DNA of 64,000 bases from Euclidia mi. Lineage: Eukaryota; Arthropoda; Insecta; Lepidoptera; Erebidae. A program made the position numbers and the translations under genes. The stretch spans positions 55,838,047 through 55,902,046 of the forward strand of contig OX123197.2 in NCBI GenBank assembly GCA_944739405.2, given 5' to 3'. This document shows positions 53,841-63,254 of the stretch, one piece after another. Positions within the stretch are counted from its first letter, which is position 1; each line of letters begins with the position of its first letter. The notes under the pieces were generated by a model, which was not told the DNA's origin, did not search any database, and was given only the letters and a program-made list of their open reading frames with translations.

Positions 53841-55200
53841 CTAGGGTGGTCTGAAAAGTTTTTGACCCCAACCTGAAGGAGGCAAGACTCGTCAAAAACG
53901 TCTTGTGGATGTAATTGTACTTCTTGTGGTAGTTACCCACCAACACTTCAGCTATTTTGTACCAGTAGTTGCTGTTTGACAGCCATACCATTGAGTCAAT
54001 GTTAGTGTTTTTTGTGAAAATGGGAAATTTTGTATCGAGCTGTCATTAAATTCTTGTTTTTAAAAGGCAATACGCCGACGCCATTTAAATTTGATTAAAA
54101 CTCTGTTTATGGGGACTCTCTGCTCCATTATCATCGTCCTAGCGTTATCTCGGTTGCATCCAAGACTTATACGTCTTAGAGTCCGAGGTCCGCTTACTGG
54201 TCTAACCAGATATGACAGAATATCAACTTTTCCACAGAGCGACTGCCGTTTGACCTCCGCAACCCAAAGGGCTAGCGATATTCCATGGTTTAGACCAGTA
54301 TCAGTTTATTTGAGGGGACTGACTCCCCGTAACGACTGTCAAAGATCTTTATGACAGCCGAGACCGACGGTTTAACGTGCTCCGAGGCACGGGCCAAGTG
54401 ATAATTAACAATTTAATACGCACTTAACTTTGAAAAGTCATTGGTGCGTGTCGTGGATTCGAATCCGATACTCTCTGCATGGAATGCCGTTGATACCCCC
54501 ACTAGGCTATCGCTGCCTCTCTACTCCATCATTTACCACCATGGAATTTTGGGCAGCTGAATTTAAACCTGATTGTAAGAGTTAGGGAACAGATGAAGGT
54601 CCAGGACGTCCAAAAACTGCAACCACTGATGATAAACTCTCTACATTTCACCAAATGGTGCTAGACGACCGCTGAATTGAGTAAGAGAGATAGCAGAGGC
54701 TATGAAAATTACCAAAAAATGTATTAGTTACATATTAAATCAAGATTTAAGGATGAGGAAGCGCCCAGCGCGATGGGCGCCGCGTTAGTTCACGTTAAGA
54801 CCGAAACCGTTGAAACCAAACGCGTTGGAATGAACATGTTGAATGCTCGGCCGGAATGCTCTGTTTGCGTAGTTTAGGCCTAATAAAAAGTTTTGGTCCA
54901 ATTAATGACTGTAGATAAAACCTGGATACACCATTATACGCCCAAATCAATAATACATTCCAAACAGTAAATTGCTAAGGAGTAACCGACTCCAAAAAAC
55001 AAAGGCCGTTTTTTCGGCTGGGAAAGTGCTAAATTATCGGTTTGCCACGTCACGCCTTGCTCGCTATCTTGCGTGGTATTTTCTCACCTTTAGGCTTTTA
55101 TAATAGGAAGGGGGCGTATAATGGTCAAACAATTATATTAACTGCTTCTTCTCATTTAACTCATTTCATCATCCTATCACTCCTAGAGGTGGGTCTCCCA
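53841..55200 (+). pseudogene. mariner transposase pseudogene split by a SINE
   Basis: Starts after a TA with CTAGGGTGGTCTGAAAAG, a mariner-type terminal repeat, at 53841. After the SINE (54129-54516) the transposase remnant continues in broken frames: G-P-G-R-P-K-T-A-T-T-D-D near 54600, V-D-K-T-W-I-H-H-Y-T-P near 54910 (first catalytic Asp region) and R-G-I near 55070 followed by N-G-Q-T. The transposase would cut and paste at TA. Many stops. The right terminal repeat was not found. Confidence 0.7.
54129..54516 (-). mobile_element. SINE family C, full-length, with target duplication
   Basis: Read on the minus strand the head is GCAGCGATAGCCTAGTGGG (A-box) with B-box GGATTCGAATCC at about 54454-54466. 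The body is GACTTTTCAAAGTTAAGTGC, GACAGTCGTTACGGGGAGTC and CAGTCGCTCTGTGGAAAAG, ending CTAGGACGATGAT. It is flanked by CTCTCTGCTCCAT (54116-54128) and CTCTCTACTCCAT (54517-54529), a 13 bp duplication with one change. Inserted in the mariner relic. Other copies: 28765, 40375, 55670, 61120. Confidence 0.85.
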
Positions 55201-55259
55201 AGGGTATGCCACAAGACCCGTTCTGGCGGCCAACACTACGCTTGCTGAGGCGTGGCCTT

Positions 55260-55640
55260 AATTTAAAAACCTGCTTTTAAATCGACAGAGCATAAGTTCC
55301 CCCACTTAACTTGCTATAACTCTGAACTATGTCAGTTTTTGGTCTTCTGCCGGATAATCTTGTGCCGGAAATTATCCATCAGCGAAATCCCAAGCATTGT
55401 CCTTTTCATAGCTCTCTGAGAGACATGTTGTGTAGGCAGTGCATTGCAGGACAGCCCAGTTTCAATGGAGTTGAAGGCAGTTTCGTAATCCACAAAGGCC
55501 AGCCACAGCGGCCGGTTTTACTCTTCGGATTTCTAAATAACCTATGAAAAAGTATGCTTTGTATGGATTTGGCCCACGGTACTAAAGCCCTTAAGAAACC
55601 TAGCCTGCATTGATGGCTGGAAGACATCAAATCTTGAAGT
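55260..55640 (-). pseudogene. RTE-like LINE RT fragment, internally deleted
   Basis: On the minus strand F-L-K-G-F-S-T-V and W-L-A-F-V-D-Y-E-T-A-F-N-S-I (RT block with the catalytic Asp) are followed almost at once by A-M-K-R-T-M-L-G-I-S-L, a motif that normally lies 200 residues later. So the palm is deleted. Frames broken. A different LINE from the two RTE-like families elsewhere. Confidence 0.55.
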
Positions 55641-55669
55641 CAAAAAAAGTAGAGAGGGGTGTCCACACC

Positions 55670-55790
55670 ACCCAGTCTAAAAGAACTGCTCTCTGAGGCA
55701 CGAGGCAAGCCATAATTAACAATTTAAACTTCGAAAATTTACTGCCTAAAATTCTAACCCGAGCCCTGTGAATGGCAGACTGTTGATATA
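55670..55790 (-). mobile_element. SINE family C fragment
   Basis: CTCTGAGGCACGAGGCAAGC and CATAATTAACAATTTAAACT match the middle of family C (54371-54410). CCCGAGCC at 55760 is the degraded B-box area. No tail. Confidence 0.5.
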
Positions 55791-56136
55791 TATGATGTTT
55801 GATGTGTAAAAAGTGTAGTTACATACCTACTTTTATATTGGACCTAGTTGGAGTTGAATAGTATTTTTATAAATGCGGGTTTGGAACTGATTATTCTTAA
55901 TACAGGCTATTTCATAGCCTAGCTAGGAAAACAGTAAGTCATCCACTATATTGTGTAGTAAACTACTTCAAAGATACTATAACTACTTACCGTTCCATGT
56001 AATGTACTACAATTATTTACTTGCCAATAAAATATAAATAAATTAATAAAATAAATATCTCCACTAGGCTATCTAATCGCTGCCTACCTTAGTAACATAA
56101 TATGTCTAATAATTTGTAAATCTGTTTATACTATAA

Positions 56137-56342
56137 CTAGAGGACGCCAGCAGCTACGCCTGCATTTTTTTTAATTTACCCGTTTTGGCCGATCCCGTGG
56201 GAAATTCGGGAAATCGCTTCTTAGTGCACCCCTACGGTCCCCAAGGAATATACATGCCAAATTTCAGCTTCCTGCGCCCAATAGTTTCGGCTGTAGCGTG
56301 TCTGTCAGTCAGTCAGTAACGCAAGGATTTTATATATTAAGA
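56137..56342 (-). mobile_element. Non-autonomous mini-Helitron, copy 2
   Basis: 206 bp, same length as copy 1, starting CTAGAGGACGCC and ending TATTAAGA, between A and T. Body matches copy 1 at more than 90% by eye, with the extra CAGT unit in the CAGTCAGTCAGT run. Both copies have the same orientation. Confidence 0.8.
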
Positions 56343-57883
56343 TTATCCGATTGTAATAAATCGCCAGTAAAACATAGCATATAGCACCTACTACTATTTT
56401 AAGTTGCAGTGAGTTTAGTATGTAAATCGATCACTTTGCTGTATTCTGCTACCTAGTGATTTAGTTATATTTAAGTAATTTTATTTTAATTGGAGCAAAA
56501 TTGTCGTGGAGCCTCTAGAGACGCTTCGTGGAGCCCTGGCGCTCCACGGAGCACATTTTGAGAATAGTGGATCTATAGGTTTACATTATTTCGCGCTAAT
56601 TTGTACTACTGAATTGCACGATTACTTTGCTTACGTGCGTAAACAATAAATAGAAATATTAAATAATTTTAGCTATTCACATTTATTTGATTGGAATCTC
56701 TTACAAATTTATATTTTCTCGAAGAAGAAATAAATAAATATACTTATTTAAAAACGAAAGGATGCTCATTAATGCCCGAATTAAATAACTCAATTTGTGT
56801 AGTTTTCCTTCAACTTGACTAGTTTCATTAAAATATTTTAGTGCGCGGCAAATCTAAATAACTCAATTTAGCTAATTCATTTCATACTCAAATGATCAGA
56901 GATCACAGTTGTTCATTTATTTATAGAGTTAGTCATTTTTCAACTGACATTTAATGTTCATTTATACATATCTATTTCTACAATTGAAACACAAAAATGG
57001 CTTTAATTTTGGACTGGGTTAAGATATAAAAATGTTCGGTAGACCAAAAGATGCGGCACATTTTGGGATTTACGAAAAAGGTAAAAGGTCAATTTGGCCA
57101 AACTCTGAGTTATTTAGTTCTTCCATTATACCCACGATTATTTTAAAAAATATCCGCTGTATCACCATATTCACCCATTTACTAAAAAGTTATACTCAAG
57201 TTTAAAGCTTGCAGCTATCTGTATCAACAATACTTCTTTAAGGTATTACACATCGGATACTCAAGCTTATAACCATCGAAATACACAGCATATATCAAAA
57301 TATTTCCAAGCTTAACCGATATTCAGAATATCAACACGCAAATTCACATGAAAGCAAATAATTTACCTGTGACTACGCTAATGGGACAACTTACTAACCA
57401 TAATTATGCGCTTTAGTACTGCACGATTCTCTAGACATTTCATTATAATTTTCAACTCCGTTATGTATAATCGGCAAGATTTGCAATTGGCTGGATCTGA
57501 TCTTGTTTGTGTGTTTTGCAAATTCAACCATTATCGCTTTAGGAATCAGAGCGAAAAATTGAATAGTTAGTGAAATAGTAGGTTGGACAAATTAACGGGT
57601 TTCACTTTAATATTAACGGGTTTACATATTAGCATTTGCTAATATGTAAACTCAAATCGTGATAGTGAAGCAAGGCATTCAGATCAACTGTAGCGTCCCG
57701 TCGAATATTTTACACTCAAGAAGAAAGGGATACCTGGTATTGTTTCTTTCTATTTACGCCATAGTCAATTTTAATTAGTCTTTTTTGCATTTGTTTTTTA
57801 TGTTTCATAATCACGAGTATGAATGATATTTTAATAAGTACTTATTTAGCAAAGTCTTAAACTCATAGTCGATTGATGAAACT
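56343..57883. other. No recognisable gene
   Basis: About 1.5 kb of intron-like DNA. GTGGAGCCCTGGCGCTCCAC at 56541-56560 is a small palindrome. A 32 bp palindrome at 57620-57651 is listed separately. ATTAACGGGTTT occurs twice (57591 and 57612). Confidence 0.4.
57620..57651. repeat. Perfect 15 bp inverted repeat, 2 nt loop
   Basis: GTTTACATATTAGCA at 57620-57634 and its complement at 57637-57651 with TT between. Confidence 0.85.
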
Positions 57884-58870
57884 ATATATATGTATATACG
57901 AGAATTAACGCGAACATGCATTAGGTATTTACATACCTTATTTTGCTTGACGTTTCGAGACGGTTGCACGCCCCGTGGTCGCAAGCTGACTAGTGTAGCG
58001 GTGTCACGTCTGCGAATGCGAGGTAGAAGCTTCCATTTCTACCCCCCAGTCGTTTATTTTCGAAGTACCGGCGCAAAACACACTAACCGTATCTGTATAT
58101 TGAACATTCGCCGACTGCGCATTAAAATGGGGTGTTGTTAGTCGAATCACTGGATTCCACGCCGACGACAATTTGAAGCCCTCTTCCCGATTGAAATTTT
58201 TATGTTTTCTGATTTCGATCGCTTCACGCACAACTCTTGGGTAAAAGTGACGTTCCGTGGAGAGGACTTGGGGACGATGAAATTCAATCCAGTGATTGGT
58301 GCCCGATTGAAGTAAATGTTCCGCAATCGCCGATTTTGTTCGTTTGACGGTTCTTTACAGCTGCGATGTGCTCCTTTATACGTTCAGCGATAGTCCGCTT
58401 CGTTTGCCCTATGTAAGAGCTTCCGCAGCTGCAGTTGATTTTATAAACACCTGGGGTTTGTAGCGGTAGAACATCCTCTGGTGTACCCACCATGTTGTAT
58501 ACTTTGGCTCTTGGTGTAAATACGGTCGGAATGGAGTAGTTTTTTTAACTTGGCTCCTATTTTATCCGTAACACCTCTAATGTAGGGCATGTCGGTCGGT
58601 TGTCTATTTACCGCCGGATGTTTTTCTCGCTTGGTAGGCCGCGTCGTTCCTCGTTGTACCTGGTATCCGTTTTTCCTGAGTACCTCCTGAACATGTTCTA
58701 GCTCTAGCTTCAAATGCTCAGGGTCACAGAGGTCATGTGCTCTGTTTTTTAGTGATGACACAACAGATTGCAGGGCCGACTTATGGTCGCTCTTTACTAA
58801 TGTTCCAATAAGGGAGTGTCTGGACGTAGTGAGGGACAAACTGAGTGACAATGATATGCCTCACAACTAT
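57884..58870 (-). mobile_element. Penelope-like element, inverted 5' truncated copy
   Basis: On the minus strand: R-A-H-D-L-C-D-P-E-H (RT C-terminal extension) at about 58740, then the linker, the GIY-YIG endonuclease (G-V-Y-K-I-N-C, S-Y-I-G-Q-T-K-R) at 58460-58380, and R-E-A-I-E-I-R-K-H near 58225. It ends with an ACGTTTCGAGACGG-containing 3' end near 57950. Frame breaks at about 58530 and 58340. Nearly identical to the other copy. Confidence 0.85.
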
Positions 58871-59000
58871 ATTGATGTATTAAAACACTGCTTAGATGGC
58901 AACTAATTCCTCTTCCAAGGCCAATATTACATCCAGATCGATGGTGTCGCAATGGGGAGTCCAGTAACCCCAGTACTGGCTAATATCTGGATGGAACATT

Positions 59001-59324
59001 TTGAGGAAAAGGCGCTTAGCATCGGACCTAAGACCATCAGGTTTTGACAAAGACGACATCTTTAGTATCGTAAAAGGAGCTAAGCAGGAATTAGATCAAT
59101 ATGTGCAACACCTTTACTGCATTCATCCGAAAATGAGGTACACCGACGAAATGGAAACTGACAGATCGTTGTCATTCTTGGATGTCAAAGTGACTGTGAG
59201 ACCAGATGGGTCCTTAACACACTGCGTATACCGGAAACCTACTCACACAGATGCACGCCACGTCGCACCACCACCCTCGACACCTGCAATCCGTTGTGAC
59301 GTCACTAAAAAACAGAGCACATGA
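59001..59324 (+). pseudogene. Penelope-like RT, C-terminal part
   Basis: 107 residues. F-D-K-D-D-I-F-S-I, R-Y-T-D-E-M, S-L-S-F-L-D-V-K-V-T and C-V-Y-R-K-P-T-H-T-D are standard for the Penelope RT thumb. It runs out of frame at the T-H-T-D-A-R block, where the ATG-containing next frame (59251-59772) continues, so an indel lies near 59255. Upstream RT is cut off. Confidence 0.8.
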
Positions 59325-59772
59325 CCTCTGTGACCCTGAGCATTTGAAGCTAGAGCTAGAACATGTTCAGGAGGTACTCAGGAAAAACGGATACCAGGTA
59401 CAACGACGAGCGACGCGGCCTACCAAGCGAGCAAAACATCCGGCGGTAAATAGACAACCGACCGACATGCCCTACATTAGAGGTGTTACGGATAAAATAG
59501 AAGCCAAGTTAAAAAACTACTCCATTCCGACCGTATTTACACCAGAGGCCAAAGTATACAACATAGTGGGCACACCAAAGGATGTTCTACCGCTACAAAT
59601 CCCAGGTGTTTATAAAATCAACTGCAGCTGCGGAAGCTCTTACATAGGGCAAACGAAGCGGACTATCGCTGAACGTATAAAGGAGCACATCGCAGCTGTA
59701 AAGAACCGTCAAACGAACAAAATCGGCGATTGCGGAACATTTACTTCAATCGGGCACCAATCACTGGATTGA
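59251..59772 (+). pseudogene. Penelope-like GIY-YIG endonuclease region
   Basis: 173 residues with the RT extension (L-K-N-R-A-H-D-L-C), a basic linker (R-P-T-K-R-A-K), T-D-M-P-Y-I-R-G-V and P-G-V-Y-K-I-N-C-S-C-G near residue 118. S-S-Y-I-G-Q-T-K-R-T-I-A-E-R-I-K-E-H follows, the GIY-YIG nuclease core with its catalytic Arg. A frameshift at about 59765 passes to 59825-60052, which holds the C-terminal R-E-A-I-E-I-R-K-H region with the catalytic-type Glu. The nuclease cuts target DNA. Confidence 0.85.
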
Positions 59773-60599
59773 ATTTCATCGTCCCCAAGTCCTCTCCACG
59801 GAACGCCACTTTTACCCAAGAGGTGTGCGTGAAGCGATCGAAATCAGAAAACATAAAAATTTCAATCGGGAAGAGGGCTTCAAATTGTCATCGGCGTGGA
59901 ATCCAGTGATTCGACTAACAACACCCTACTTTAATGCGCAGTCGGCGAATGTTCAATATACAGATACGGTTAGTGTGTTTTGCGCCGGTACTTCGAAAAT
60001 AAACGACCCGGGGGTAGAAATGGAAGCTTCTATCTTGCACTCGGAGACGTGACACCGCTACACCAGTCAGCTTGCGACCACGGGGCGTGCAACCGTCTCG
60101 AAACGTCAAGCAAAATAACGTATGTAAATACCTAATGCATGTTTGCGTTAATTCCCGTACATATATGTATTCTTAAACATGCAACGCGAGTGTTTAAAAG
60201 TTTCGATTGATGAAACTGTGACAAACGGACGTTTGTCGCATCACTAAAACTTGGAGAGAAATAATTCTGCGACGGATTTGCCAACTCGTTCGTTTCGAAT
60301 TTCATTTCCTTGTCAGAACGTGACGAGTGTTATAATTTAATACACTTTTTCTCCTTCAGAAACCGGTGCCATTTAATTTAAATACTAATATAACTTTAAA
60401 TGGTAAAAGGTTTCGAAGAAACAAGTATTTTTAGATAGTAAAAAGGGCTTTTAAGGGGTTATATTCGGGGTAACACAAATCTCTTCTATAGTAGGTACGA
60501 ATACATTAATATTTACATACTATAATATGACAATATGCATGACGCGACAGTACTGACAGATACGATAGCACATGCGAATCCCTCAATTATTACAGCGCA

Positions 60600-60835
60600 T
60601 GCGTTCTTACTTCCAACAGTTAAATTTGGTCCCTAAAAACTTTTACCCTCCCTACAAACCATCCCAGGTTACTTTTTGCAACTAATGGTAGCCTATGTCC
60701 GTCTCCATGGTCCAATATACATCTATATTAAATTTCAACAAAATCGGTTCAGCCGTTATAGCTTGATAACGGAACATATTATTATATACAGACACACTTT
60801 CGAATTTATAATATTATATTAGTAGGGATAGTTTA
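60600..60835 (+). repeat. Unclassified interspersed repeat
   Basis: TTTCAACAAAATCGGTTCAGC, then GACACACTTTCGAATTTATA and ATTAGTAGGGATAG. The same kind of 3' part is common in insect non-autonomous elements and is related to 40170-40240. Family unknown. Confidence 0.4.
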
Positions 60836-61119
60836 ACCACCAATGCATCGTATGCTGTGGATTTGATAGTCAAAAATTGTGCTGTTTAACGAGTAATTTA
60901 TGTTTATTTCTTTCAGAATTAATCTCTAATTATAGTTAGAAGTTTAGTTGCAGTCTAAACTTTATAAAGTTTATTATGTCTGTGGATAATTAGTAACGTA
61001 CCTACGATAAAAAATTAAAAATCTATAAAATTCGTTATAAAAATGAAGAATAAAATATGTAACGGCCTATTTTAATAAGGCTCAAATATGTAAATGAGAT
61101 GTTAAATTTAATTCTTGAT

Positions 61120-61270
61120 TGCAGTAGTCAGACGGCAGTCGCTTTGTGGAACAGCTAATATTCTGTCAAATCTGGTAAAGCTAGAAAGTGGAACCATGGC
61201 TGCAAGGCCTCAAAGCCCTGGATAGAATCGGACTACTGGCTAGGACGATGATCATGATGATAATGATTTC
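61120..61270 (+). mobile_element. SINE family C 3' half
   Basis: GACGGCAGTCGCTTTGTGGA, TATTCTGTCAAATCTGGTAA and CTGGCTAGGACGATGATCATG match the 3' part of family C on the opposite strand to the other copies. It ends in (ATG)n. Confidence 0.65.
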
Positions 61271-61940
61271 GTCCTTGGCGTGTAATAAGCTTTCTGATTT
61301 GGTCGCCGAGTGAGCTACTTATTATAAAATAAAGAAAATTTTATTTTACAAATAAAAAATAAAAATCCTAAATGTTCCCAGCATCTTGAGTAGCTAATAA
61401 GCTCTGTTCAGTTTAGATATTTAAGTATCGCCATCATTAACTTTATACGACTTTTTATAAAAGTCGCCTTGCGTTGGTCGGGTAGCAACTTAATAAAGTG
61501 CATTTTTAATGTTAATAAGTGCTATTTTCTACTGCCTCATTTAAAGGCTTGAAATACTGCATGTTCTTTATAATTGGATCTTGATTACTTCTTTGAGGTC
61601 TCAGTTTTCGATTTTCTTTTGATTGAAATTTGAAAATGTTTTACTCTAAACTATAACTACACACGCCACATTTTAATATTCGTAACATAAAAATTCGTCG
61701 CTTTTAAGATGCTCAATGCTGCTGCCTTATTATCTTGTCAAAAGCCGAATTAGTTCCATTTTGGCAATATGGGTGTTTTGATTTAAGTACAAAAATCCAA
61801 GTTCTGCCTTAATAAGCCTGTATAATTTATAATAATGACTCCCTTTTCTTGAAAATTGTAAGATCCATTGGAATATGAATTAATCTTCCTGTGAGAATAA
61901 AGTAAGGAACAAGTAATAATCTAGAATATTTCTCCACCAG

Positions 61941-62125
61941 GTTGCACTGACAACACAAATGGACTCGGCACAGACGGAGTCCCAGAATTGGATTATACTG
62001 ACGTAGACTTGGGTTTGACACAACGAGGTCCAAGGTTCGACGTGGCACATTCTAAGAACGTGACAGCACTGGTCGGGAAGACCGCACAGCTCAACTGCAG
62101 AGTCCATGATCTTGGGAATAGAACG
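61941..62125 (+). CDS. dpr-family gene, exon with the start of the first Ig domain
   Basis: Acceptor TCTCCACCAG ends at 61940; donor GTGAGG begins at 62126. The frame continues the exon at 23260-23403 in phase 1 and ends in phase 0. It encodes an acidic N-terminal linker, then F-D-V-A-H-S-K-N-V-T-A-L-V-G-K-T-A-Q-L with N-C-R-V-H-D-L-G-N-R-T after it. In Dpr proteins this is the first Ig beta-strands with the first Cys of the domain. The next exon should begin V-S-W-I-R-H-R-D, with the tryptophan core, and lies beyond the window. Its N-glycosylation sites (N-V-T, N-R-T) fit a surface protein. Confidence 0.85.
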
Positions 62126-62169
62126 GTGAGGATACTTTTTTTTTGTATATGGTTGTGACCTAAGATCCA

Positions 62170-62240
62170 TCTGTTTCGAGAGCTTTGGGGGAGGCCTATG
62201 TCCAGCAGTGGACGTATTTCGGCTGATATGATGATAGGGG
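62170..62240 (+). repeat. LINE/SINE 3' end fragment
   Basis: GGGGGAGGCCTATGTCCAGC, AGTGGACGTATTTCGGCTGA and TATGATGATA form a 3' end that I know from lepidopteran LINEs and SINEs. No other part of the element is present. It sits 45 bp behind the exon donor. Confidence 0.5.
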
Positions 62241-62309
62241 TACTAACTGTACGCAAAATACACGCCAGGACGTGGAGTTGATATCATGGTACTAACTATC
62301 TCACGGCAG

Positions 62310-62691
62310 GATTTTGAATGCAGGCGTACTAACTTAGTATATGAGTGTGATGTCCAATCAGTGGAGTAAGAATGACGCAATACTGTTTAACACTGTGACG
62401 AATATCCTAGGTTTGGTTGCCCCACGAAAAATTTTCGCATTCCGCAATATTTTGTGTGATTCACAAATTGTTGTTTTAAGTCTGTGTGTAAGATTTTGAA
62501 TGCAGGCGTACTAACTTAGTATATGAGTGTGATGTCCAATCAATGGAGTAAAAATGACGCAGTGTTTTAAGCAGTCGTCACACTGTTTAACCCTGTGAGG
62601 AATATCCTAGGTTTGGTCGCCCCAAGAAAAATTTGCGCATTCCGCAATACTTTGTGTGATTCATACATTGTTGTTTTAAGTCTGAGCGTCA
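62310..62691 (+). repeat. Tandem duplication, unit about 185-195 bp
   Basis: Copy 1 (62310-62491) and copy 2 (62492-62691) both contain ATTTTGAATGCAGGCGTACT, AGTGTGATGTCCAATCA, GAATATCCTAGGTTTGGT and GCATTCCGCAATA, about 90% alike by eye. Copy 2 has an extra ~19 bp (GTTTTAAGCAGTCGTCACA). It lies in the intron after the Ig exon. Confidence 0.85.
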
Positions 62692-62855
62692 TCTACTTTT
62701 TGACCGTTGATTGAATGTTTACTATTTTTCTGAGATATAAGATTTTTACCTAGGAGGATAATCATTGCTGATAGTCCTCACAAATGTTTCTGCTTCCTCA
62801 CGAATACCACTTTTACAATAGTTGAAGTAGAATTAATGATCCGATCTACATAATA

Positions 62856-63155
62856 AGCAGCGATAGCCGAGTGGTGAGACCGACGGAATGCTACGCAGAG
62901 GGTTGGTTTGGGTTCAAATCCAAGGCACGCACCAATGACTTTTCGAAGTTAAGTATGTATTTAATCATTAATTATCGCTTACTTATCGGTGAAGGAAAAC
63001 ATCGTAAGGAAACCTGCATGTCTGAGAGTTCTCTAAAATGCTCTCGAAAGACATGTGAAGTCTGCCAACCCGCACTTGGCCAGCGTGGTGGACTATGGCC
63101 TTACCCTTTTCACGGTGAGAAAAAGCCCATGCCCAGCAGTGGGACAGTGGTATAG
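62856..63155 (+). mobile_element. SINE family A, full-length
   Basis: tRNA-like head GCAGCGATAGCCGAGTGGTG (A-box) with B-box GGGTTCAAATCC at about 62910. Body: ATGACTTTTCGAAGTTAAG, ATTATCGCTTACTTATCGG, CATGTCTGAGAGTTCTC, CTTGGCCAGCGTGGTGGAC, with a CCCAGCAGTGGGACAGTGG end. Typical lepidopteran SINE. The 94-residue frame inside (62871-63155) is not a gene. Confidence 0.85.
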
Positions 63156-63175
63156 AGCTGACTAACCACTACATA

Positions 63176-63254
63176 ATAAAAACAGACAATAACAGAATTT
63201 AAGCTCCAGACCTCCTTGTTCTGGAGCTTAAATTCTGTTATTGTCTGTTTTTAT
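63176..63254. repeat. Perfect 35 bp inverted repeat, 9 nt loop
   Basis: Arms 63176-63210 and 63220-63254 are exact complements around CCTCCTTGT. The longest perfect foldback in the window, 20 bp after the SINE end. Confidence 0.93.

Larger units (their letters stand above)
58870..60172 (+). mobile_element. Penelope-like element, longer copy
   Basis: On the + strand: the RT palm end with D-G-V-A-M-G-S-P-V-T-P-V-L-A-N (about 58935-58985), M-E-H-F-E-E, the RT thumb with L-S-F-L-D-V-K-V and Y-R-K-P-T-H-T-D, then the endonuclease, then a 3' UTR ending near 60172. 5' truncated before the RT catalytic box. Penelope-like elements use a telomerase-related RT and a GIY-YIG endonuclease. The 5' end meets the inverted copy head to head. 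Confidence 0.85.
23404..61940 (+). other. Large dpr intron (38.5 kb) filled with transposons
   Basis: Bounded by the donor GTAAGG at 23404 and the acceptor TCTCCACCAG ending at 61940, with matching phase 1. No other host-like exon was recognised inside, although a small exon could be missed. Long first coding introns are usual for dpr genes. Every long reading frame inside belongs to a mobile element. Confidence 0.65.

Noticed and set aside
57860..60215. Hammerhead ribozyme in the Penelope-like element ends
   Set aside because: Such ribozymes are known in Penelope-like elements, but I saw no complete CTGATGA...GAAA core with stems; GATTGATGAAAC near 57872 and 60208 is insufficient.
62871..63155. 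94-residue + strand frame
   Set aside because: Lies wholly inside a full-length SINE with a tRNA-like head.
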